From Porites lutea (lineage: Eukaryota > Cnidaria > Anthozoa > Scleractinia > Poritidae): 64,000 nt of DNA. The DNA lies in NCBI RefSeq assembly GCF_958299795.1, contig NC_133213.1:770033-834032 (forward strand), read 5' to 3'. The notes under the pieces were generated by a model. The model worked only from the letters and a program-made list of their open reading frames with translations. It was not told the DNA's origin and ran no database searches. Shown piece after piece: positions 56,501 through 64,000 of the stretch (its first letter is position 1; each line of letters begins with the position of its first letter). The position numbers were made by a program, and so were the translations under genes.

Positions 56501-59500
56501 TCCAAAATGGCTCATTATTGGTAGCTTGCGAGCGAGCTCCTCGGGGCGCTCTGACGGCGGGGCGGGAAAAGGAAGGAGAGATTGCAACTGCGTCTCTGGA
56601 ATTTGAATTCCACCTCCAATTCCCTTTGGCTACCCGTCGACTGAGCTGTCAGATTTCAGCGCGAATGTAAACAAACATTGAAAAGCAAGTGCCAAGGGTA
56701 ATGACTTCGTTGCTTATGTCATCTCCGCCAATCAGGATTTCGCATCGAATTTTGCTACGCAGATATTCAGTTCCAGAGATGTAGTTGCAAGCTCTCCTTC
56801 ATTTTCCCGCCTCGCCGCCAGATCGCCCCGGAGAGCTTGCTCGCAGGCTACATTATTGGTTCATTACTTCTTAAACGTCTTAGGTACGTCTGCAGGCCAC
56901 CGATCTCGTGACATTGACATTGAATATAAATAGAGGAGTACCAATTAACTTGGAACAATCCGACAACTGAGATATCCGCGTTGTTTATTCTTGCACTGGG
57001 CTCACTCTTTCATGATACTCAATCATTCTTTTCCCAAATAGGCCAGGGATAGAGAAAAGATCATAGTGGGTCGAGTGGTCGTGGCTGCTCTTGTTGGCGT
57101 CAGTTTGTGCTGGTTACCGATTGTCAAAGGTGAGTTTGTGTATATATTACCCTACCCTGGCCAGGCTAGTTATGTCCCCAGAAATCTCTCTCTTTCCAGC
57201 TGATGACTTGCACATAAACCGACCAAAAAGACACGACTACTGTTACAAGTGATTGTTTAGAATATGCGAACTTTGTTTAAACTCGTAGTCGTACGCCATC
57301 TTGTACTCGTAGGATTGTAATAGGGGTTTTCTGGATCGGCAGTAGTCTACAAAATGGATGTCTTCCATTTCTTTTCCCCTCATTTGTCGTAGTTGTTGTT
57401 TGTTTTTTGCAGAAACAGAAACCTTTATCTTTCGACAGGGGCACTAGCTCGAGTATTACAGAGTAGTCGTGAAAAAAAAAATTGCCCACCGTATTTAATC
57501 TTGTTTAACAGGTTTTGCTGGAAACCAGCTGTTTGTATATCTCCAGAATATCCAATCATATTTTGCGCCCGCGATCAGTTCCATGTTCCTGTTGGGAATA
57601 CTCTGGACTGGACTCACGGAAAATGCAGCTTTCACTGGACTTCTGGTTGGGTTTGCCATGGGACTTATAAAGTTCATTGTTGAAAATGTATACGCACCGC
57701 CCGACTGTGGCGAGGAGGACACCCGTCCGCAATTTGCTAAGCTACATTTTATGTATTACTGTAAGTACCTTATGTTTGCAGTCAAATGATAAAAATATGC
57801 AAGGCATTATATCATTCAGATACTGTGGGAATGTGGAAAAAATGACGTGTAGATGTGAAGGAAAAAGACTACAAATTAATTCGTACCTCCAAAGCAAACA
57901 AACAAACGCCCAGAAGCACGCATGGTTACGTCTAAAGTTTTCTAGACTCTACATCGTCACACGGGCCTCCAACATCGCGGTGGAGTAGTACATGATGACG
58001 CGACTAACGTTTGCCTGGATACTAGAATTTTGCTGGTCGGAATAAATTCCCATATAAAATGCAGATGAAACTCATGAAGGACTGAGGACATTCCATCCCT
58101 AGGAAGATTGCATTTGTCCATCACAATTGCTCTCTCCTTCAATTCCCGCAAAATTTAATGCTGATCGTTTCCGCCTCAAAGACCTACAACGAAGAGGTGT
58201 CTTTATGGGCTACACATCAGATGCGCCCAGCAATAACCACCGGGATAACTCGGTTGGTAGAGCGTTTGTCGTTATAGGCTCGCTTCTCGACCCTTTATCC
58301 AGGGTGTCACAATAACAGAGTACAAATGTTATCGCCTTTGCCACAATCACGAAGAAATGGCTGTCCCATCTTCAGAAGGGGATGTAAACTAGTGTCCTCC
58401 ATTCCCCCACTACATAAACTACAAGGACAATAGGGACATGTTTCGGCGCAACGATTCCTGGGATCGCTTATATGTACAAGAGTTAGTTACTAACGCGTAT
58501 TCTTCCAATCGATCCCAGAAGACACAACATGTTGGGAGTGAGGCGCTGTTTTAACCTAAGTAGGAGTGATGTTTTTATACCTTTCCTTACAGCGAATATC
58601 CTGTTTGCCATAAGTGTGTTCACAATGGTTGTGGTAAGTTTATTTACAAAGAGGATTCCTCGAGATGAGCTTGGCGGACTGACTTGGCCCACAATCAATG
58701 AACCTCCTTTAGCGCACGGAGCCATCGGAGAGGACGTGGAAGCATTGGAAAAATCGACGACCATGCAAATGGAGGGTACGTTAATTTATTTCCTTTATTT
58801 TGCCGAGACGTTGAATATGACAATCAGCAGGCCGTAAAATGGTCTTGCTCTCATGGCAGTTGAGCGAGGGTGAAAGAAATGGTGATACCTATTTTCCTCT
58901 TTTTCAGTTTAAGGCCCCAATTTTTCCATTCGTGAAGAAGACCAAATTGGATACTGTTAAACCTGAACAATTGTTACGTTTGCGTCGGTAAAGGTGTTTC
59001 TGATCTCTGTTACTCATAGTAAAAGAAAAAGAAGAAATAGATAGCGAGATAAGTTGGTTTTATATCGGTTTGTTGAACTCGCTGTGGAGCAATAAGCGAC
59101 ATGTTATCCTCATGCGCTGCATAGGGAACATGGGCGTTGTGACAGCACTAAAACGTAGTTCCGCACACGTAGACCCTTTCACTTCTACTTAAAAGCAGCC
59201 ATTCTCGACTCAATAGAGAAGAACTCTGGTGTCGAGAATGAAGTGGACTCTTTCTTAACGGACACGTCTATAAGACGGACACCTCTCTAAAACGGACACC
59301 TAGAGTTGGTCCCTGCCTTTCTTTACTCCTTTTATTTGACTCTCTATAAGACCGACATCTCTCTAAGACGGACACTTACTGCCGGTCCCAAAGGTGTCCG
59401 TCTTAGAGGGAGTTGACTGTATTTGGAAGAGTTCTAATAAATAAAAGATGGGCTTGGAGTTTTTCCAATTCTTAAATTGAAAACAAACATTTCCATAGTA

Positions 59501-59787
59501 AAGACTGAAAAAAACAAACAAACAAACAAACAAAACAAAGACGATGGCGGAGTCGTTCACATCCTCATTCATGCTTTTCTCTATTATTTACAGACAAAAG
59601 TGAATCCTTTGTGAACGACAGCCCATCTGCTTCCATGACATTTAAGCCCACTGAAGTGAAGGTAGAGAAGATCAAACTTCCTGTTGTAGAGTTCCCAGAA
59701 GAGGAACCCTGGCTGAAGTGGCTGTTACGAATCTCCACCATTGCGTTACTTGTCACGCTGATAGGTTTATGGATACGTTTTGCATAG
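50568..59787 (+). CDS. Sodium/glucose-type cotransporter (SLC5 family), complete
   Basis: Fourteen exons: 50568-50660, 51209-51289, 51816-51920, 52017-52076, 52477-52581, 53018-53123, 53687-53767, 54361-54677, 55006-55223, 55799-55943, 57042-57129, 57512-57760, 58593-58775, 59594-59787. All phases fit, giving 674 residues (SGLT1 has 664). Family signatures in order: [102 protein letters not shown] (sodium-site helix), NQLFVYLQ near the SGLT sugar site, and a final membrane segment ([18 protein letters not shown]). Expected role: secondary-active sodium-driven uptake of sugar or a similar solute across the plasma membrane. Substrate cannot be read from sequence. Intron 3 uses a GC donor (CAG|GCAAGT). 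Confidence 0.95.
53140..53418. repeat. Degenerate TTCATTTGTAC minisatellite
   Basis: A 10-11-bp unit, TTCATTTGTAC, with variants such as TTCGTACGTCA, repeats more than 20 times in intron 6 of the SLC5 gene. Confidence 0.8.
53820..54110. mobile_element. GGGGCTTAT inverted-repeat element
   Basis: It begins AAATTCCGAAAATAAGCCCC and ends GGGGCTTATTTCCGTAATTT, an inverted pair, with several internal GGAGGGGCTTAT copies. It lies in intron 7 of the SLC5 gene and is non-coding. Confidence 0.65.
54776..54908. mobile_element. MITE with CCTAGTC ends
   Basis: The left side has GCCTAGTCTCTAAGCC; the right side, reversed, ACCTAGTCCCTGTACG. Both sides then carry GCGTTTGG/CAAAATGCG-type blocks. It lies in intron 8 of the SLC5 gene. 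The boundaries are approximate. Confidence 0.5.
55952..56159. mobile_element. 208-bp MITE with TTAA duplication, 4 bp after a splice donor
   Basis: The ends CCACCCCAGAAACTATAAGG and CCTTATAGTTTCTGGAGGGG are inverted repeats, each flanked by TTAA (55948-55951, 56160-56163), as in Kolobok- or piggyBac-type elements. Intron 10 of the SLC5 gene begins at 55944, so only GTAG precedes the target site. A decayed relative lies near 58400-58480. Confidence 0.8.
56522..56850. mobile_element. 329-bp MITE with TAG...CTA ends and 9-bp duplication
   Basis: The ends TAGCTTGCGAGCGAGCTC and, reversed, TAGCCTGCGAGCAAGCTC continue as inverted repeats for about 85 bp (GGGGCG, TGACGGCG/TGGCGGCG, GGCGGGAAAA). CATTATTGG flanks both sides exactly (56513-56521, 56851-56859). 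It lies in intron 10 of the SLC5 gene. Confidence 0.88.
59243..59419. mobile_element. Tc1/pogo-like MITE fragment
   Basis: ACGGACAC motifs repeat in both orientations, and the right end GAGGGAGTTGACTG is followed by TA. It resembles the family of ends at 10128 and 14298 (GGGAGTCAACTG). The left end is unclear. It lies in the last intron of the SLC5 gene. Related decayed pieces are at 53420-53500 (CGGACACC motifs) and 60205-60400 (GCGACC motifs). Confidence 0.5.
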
Positions 59788-61009
59788 AAGAGGACCGGGT
59801 CATTGCGTTACCGATCACCATGATATATAGGTTTATGAATACCCTTTGCTTTGGACCGCGCCATTGCGTTACTGGTCACGGTGATTAGAAAAAAACAGTT
59901 TTGAATAATTATTTTCTCGGTTTGCTTTTCGAGAGTTCTCCCTCTTGTTATATTCACTGAAGTTTTCCGATCTCGCATCTAGTCCAAAACAGCCGCCCTG
60001 GGACGTAGAAAAGGCAAAATTCTCACACTTCTAAGTTTTTTATATCAGTTGTAATGGCAATTTGTGTCCATAGATGTGGATCTTCCATATCTATTTTCAT
60101 TTTATACAAATTAATACAGAATGAATAGCCATGAAATTGCATCACATTTTTATTATAGAGCAAACCACCAAGCCTATACATATGTAATGTTTTGTTGAAA
60201 AACGATTACAGTCCAACCTCCATGTGCGACCAGCTCTCGTAAGCGACCGCCAGTCCAAAACAATCAAAGTCAAAGCGTTACAGTAGGAGCCTCTAGTAAA
60301 CGTTCACCTGCTGTAAGCGACCGCGACCACTTTTTGGGCCCGACGGTTAATGATTTTCTATTGTTTTTAACCTCTGGTAACCGACCACTTGATGCATTCT
60401 CTGATCTTTATGTTCACTGTGTGCACTATGTTACTTAGAATATACGAAGAACTTTAGTAACAACATGAAACTACACATGTCGTAACTTAGGGTGCTTTCC
60501 AAAAGTCAGAACTGGCCGGCCAGACCATGGCTGGAGCAGCATTTTGACAATGAAATAAGCTTTTCCCAGGGATCTCTCCTACCGGTCCCTGCTGAGCGAG
60601 AGAGAGAACCCTGGGAACGAGGTTGATGAGTTAACACATTTAAAGATATAACAGTGTAATAGTATTTCTATTTTACATCAAGAGTTGTGCTGATGTCTAC
60701 GGTTTACTAGTGATGGGCGATACCTGGTTGTGAAATCGCTACAACACCAATTTGGCATTTAACGATATTTGCGACATGTATCTATAACGATACTTGTTAA
60801 TGGTACTGTAAAGTTATTATTCAAAGTCTTTCTTGAGAAGTAGTTCACAGGGTGCCCAGACCTCGTCATACTCTATTGATAAACGATATCGAAAAGAACA
60901 TATATTGATATCCAGGCAAAGAAGATCGGTGGATAGTCGATGGTATCGACATTTGGTATCTTTATGAGCCCATCACCTTGTCACTAGTACAAACAGGTCA
61001 AACAGTACT
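59788..61009. other. Convergent intergenic region between the two SLC5 genes
   Basis: It holds the 3' untranslated regions of both genes, a decayed pogo-like repeat at about 60205-60400 and a short CCCAGGG...GAACGAGGTTG foldback at about 60568-60628. That last family also appears near 10163, 14333 and 28712. No further gene is seen. Confidence 0.6.
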
Positions 61010-63751
61010 TTAACGATAGTACACCCACAAGAACAACAAAGCAAGAAGCAACAAGAAGCTCAGGAACCGTAAGAACCATTTAACAATAGGATCTTCCTCA
61101 GCGAATTTTACCACCGTCAGCTTTATTTTGTCAGGCTTTATAGCTGAGCGTGACAGCTTGTGTTTCTCTTCCTCGCCAGTGTCTTCTGGAGAGTCGAAGG
61201 TTTCATCTTTGCCCCCTAGAAGAAAGAAATATATCAAACACAAGAAGGAATGTTTTACGCGATATCCAAACACCGAGAAGTTAGTACACAGACACGAGAG
61301 GGAGTGTTTCATCTGATATCCAAAACATCGAAAAGTAGTTTATCAAACTCGAGAAGGAGTGTCTCTTCTGATATCCAAACAACGAGAAGTGTAATACACA
61401 AAGAAGAGAGGGAATGTTTTATCTGATATCCAAACACTGAGAAGTATTATATTAAACACAAGAAGGAGTTTTTCATCTAGTTATGCAAACACCGAGAAGA
61501 CGATTAAAGATTCAAGACACAGCGGAGTGTAATAAAGCGAATTTGAATTTCTAGATGAATGATTTTCAGTACTTTAACTGTTGTCTTACCGTTCTTCAAC
61601 AACTCTATAGAATCTCTTTTGACGTGACCATTTTCAGTTTTTTCCGCGTCATCTTCTTCTCCAAGTGCTCCGTGAGAAATTGGGGGTTCGTTGATAGTAC
61701 TCCATGTAAGACCACCGAGTTCATCCCGGGGAATTTTCTCCGTAAAAAGGCTCACCACCGCCATTATCAACCCACAGACACCAAAAATGATCATCGCTGT
61801 AAATAAATAGTAACATTCAAAATAGACCCATTAAGGTGGACTCAGTAAGTTTGATCACACAAAGCGACGGTCTCATCGGACATATTTTATACGTGTTTGA
61901 AACTGACGGACAGTCCAAGCTCTGGAATCGCTTTCTCGTCCCCAGGCTCCAAGCGTAGAGAGGATGATAGGACGTCACGAGCGCATTTCATCGTTCCTAA
62001 GACATCACGCGCACCGCGAGAGAGTGCTTAGGGGGCTTTTGGGAACGCGGCCGGATTCGTTTGTTTGTTAACAGTGTTGTTACAAAAGTAAATTCTTACC
62101 ATAATACATGAAATGCATTTTTGCAAATCCAGGACGATCGTCTACTGCACCACATCTAGGGGCAGGGTACACGTTTCCAGCAATGAACTTGGCCATTCCC
62201 AAGATAAACCCAATGACAAGTCCAGATAAAGCACCAGCGGAGGTGAGGCCAGGCCACAGGATACCCAGTCCAAACACCATGGTGATAGGAGGAGCCAGGT
62301 AGGATTGAATGGTCTGAATGTAAACAAACAGCTGGGTACCAGCAGAGCCTGAAAAACAAAAATGACAAAACGAGACTTTAGATTAAACTGGACGGCGTAG
62401 TCTTCTGGTTTGTCACCATGAGTTTCGTGTTGGCCTGACATTCATGTTAGGCTCAAAGATAGTACGACTTTTTCATGGTCAATTCAGTTTGCGAGAACAT
62501 TGAGGGCGCCTTTTTTCCTTCCCGCACGCACGTTTTTTTCTTTTCGTCTTTCCTTTGAGCGCCAGTCATGAGGGTCATAAATTCAAACGCAGAAAGATGA
62601 AACAACACGTGACATCTGACAAATCTAAAGAAAAACTAAAGGGAGAAAACACGTTACCTTGAATGATTGGCAGCCAACACAAGCTGACGCCAACAAGAAC
62701 CGCCACAATTACGCGACCAACAATAACTTTTTCTCTTTCTTTGGCCTGAAGTGGTAAAAGATTGATGCATTAGATTAAAACTTATTTATCTTAAGGGTGT
62801 AAATTGTACGTGTTTTTGTACCTGGGGTCTAAAGCGCAGCCAAACATCAACAGTGAATATGGTAGCACTGCTGTTAAACACTGATGAAAGTGAAGACATC
62901 AATGCTGCCATCATAACAGCCAACATCAGGCCAACCAAACCGGTCGGAAGAACGTTCAGCACTAACCTACAAAGTGTTAGAAAAGAGTGAGTACAAAATT
63001 TGTCTTTTTGTTAACTCTGACAGTTCATTGTCCCGCTCTTATAACTGAGTGTCTTGATGAGATGATGGATTTTTACGGTAGACGCCTACTTGAGCATTTG
63101 TGTTAAATGCGACTTACTGTAAATTTCGAAGCGATTAACAAGAATTTCAAGATAGTCTTGATGACGAGGTAGCGTTTTTAGCCTGAGTAGTAGGCGTCGG
63201 AAAGGAAAGGGGACAGGGAAAAATTAGGCTAGTCTCTTCTGGGACATTTCCGTGATAATTAACCAGTGGTCAAAACACCGAAAAGTCCTCACGAGCTACC
63301 ATAATGACACTTAGATTGGCAAATTGTGATAAGAATGTTTCTTACAATTAACGGTTATAATCTTTTAATCTTTACACCCATCAACCAAACTTTCTGGCTC
63401 ATTTCAGGTCGCGGTTATAATGACCCCAACTATGGTTGTTTTTAAGTCACAAAATAGTTACCCTCGCCCGATTTTTCAGACGGACTGTTGTCTAAGAATG
63501 TCGAAAATATCTTACCAAGCGCCATTAACTTACTTGGGATATGCATTGTTTGTGCAGCCAAACTCATTGCCACAGTGAACTTTGCAGCTCTCCGGATCTG
63601 GACAGGCGATGGAGTCAGGAAACAACACTCGACTGATCATTCCAGGCATAACCATGACAAAAATTGGTAGGATTTTCAGGAAACCAGCCAAGACAGATCC
63701 TGCTTTTGCATGGGTGTTATTCTTAGCACCGAGGGCTCGTTGGACAATCAC
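61010..63751 (-). CDS. Sodium/glucose-type cotransporter (SLC5 family), 3' part
   Basis: Six minus-strand exons are visible, read 63534-63751, 62822-62966, 62658-62745, 62100-62348, 61590-61796 and 61010-61215, with matching phases (about 370 residues). The first four have exactly the lengths (218, 145, 88 and 249 bp) and phases of exons 9-12 of the plus-strand SLC5 gene, so the two are tandem-inverted duplicates. Signatures include [49 protein letters not shown] and [18 protein letters not shown]. The C-terminal tail differs most and ends in a membrane segment ([20 protein letters not shown]). The 5' exons lie beyond the right edge. Role as for the paralogue; substrate unknown. Confidence 0.93.
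61222..61500. repeat. Minisatellite, period about 55 bp, 5 units
   Basis: GATATCCAAACACCGAGAAG and variants recur at 61261, 61315, 61370, 61425 and (degenerate) 61480, each followed by a GAGAAGGAGTGT-like part. It lies in the last intron of the right-hand SLC5 gene. Confidence 0.8.
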
Positions 63752-64000
63752 CTAAATTGTATAAACACCATAAGGGATTAATTTAGATTGTTATACAATC
63801 AAATCTTCTTTAACAGACACCTCCTACCCCTAAAGTCATTTTCGTTCGTCGTAAAACGTGTCTTTTAAACATACAATTACTGATGCACAATGCCTTATCA
63901 TTACTGTGGCCACACAAAACTACCAACAACATGAAGGACAACTCTAAAGGAAACGAGAGCTTTGGAGAAGGATTAATGTGAATGACTTTGTGCATAATTA

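Noticed and set aside
58240-58310. Second tRNA-like sequence with TAACTCGGTTGGTAGAGC
   Set aside because: Only an A-box-like stretch is present; no B box or stems were found, so it is at most a SINE scrap.

Overview
The window looks like nuclear DNA of a cnidarian, most likely a stony coral or close relative. It has intron-rich genes with GT-AG introns, dense short inverted-repeat transposons, CR1/L2-like LINEs, and tandem secreted genes with fibrinogen-like and ShKT domains. The species call is inference; the exon structures were read directly, and their splice phases agree throughout.

Layout. 1-5.2 kb is AT-rich DNA with no gene I can support. 5.2-26.2 kb is a tandemly duplicated cluster. 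On the minus strand it holds secreted fibrinogen-like genes: three intact (A 8348-10587, B 12127-14781, D 20373-21863), one pseudogene (C 15956-17529) and several relics. On the plus strand, head-to-head with them, is an intact two-ShKT-domain secreted gene (23670-26127) with at least two decayed copies of its 5' part. The fibrinogen/ShKT pair appears to have been duplicated as a unit.

27.3-42.7 kb is an 18-exon DNAJC2 (zuotin/MPP11) gene on the minus strand. Its 6.3-kb first intron holds three blocks of a 39-bp palindromic minisatellite (about 28 units), an 840-bp spacer with CCAAT motifs and a foldback, and a 4.0-kb LINE with an intact reading frame. The LINE carries a 2A ribosome-skipping motif, a PHD-like finger, an endonuclease and a reverse transcriptase, and it sits cleanly inside one minisatellite block. 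A roughly 200-bp bidirectional promoter separates DNAJC2 from a divergent 4-exon LAP2/thymopoietin-like inner-nuclear-membrane gene (42864-47730).

47.7-50.6 kb is intergenic and full of MITEs. 50.6-59.8 kb is a complete 14-exon SLC5 (SGLT-type) sodium/solute cotransporter on the plus strand. A convergent paralogue with identical exon lengths occupies 61.0-63.75 kb on the minus strand and runs off the right edge. Several MITEs have clear target-site duplications, including a group with TAG...CTA ends and 9-bp duplications.
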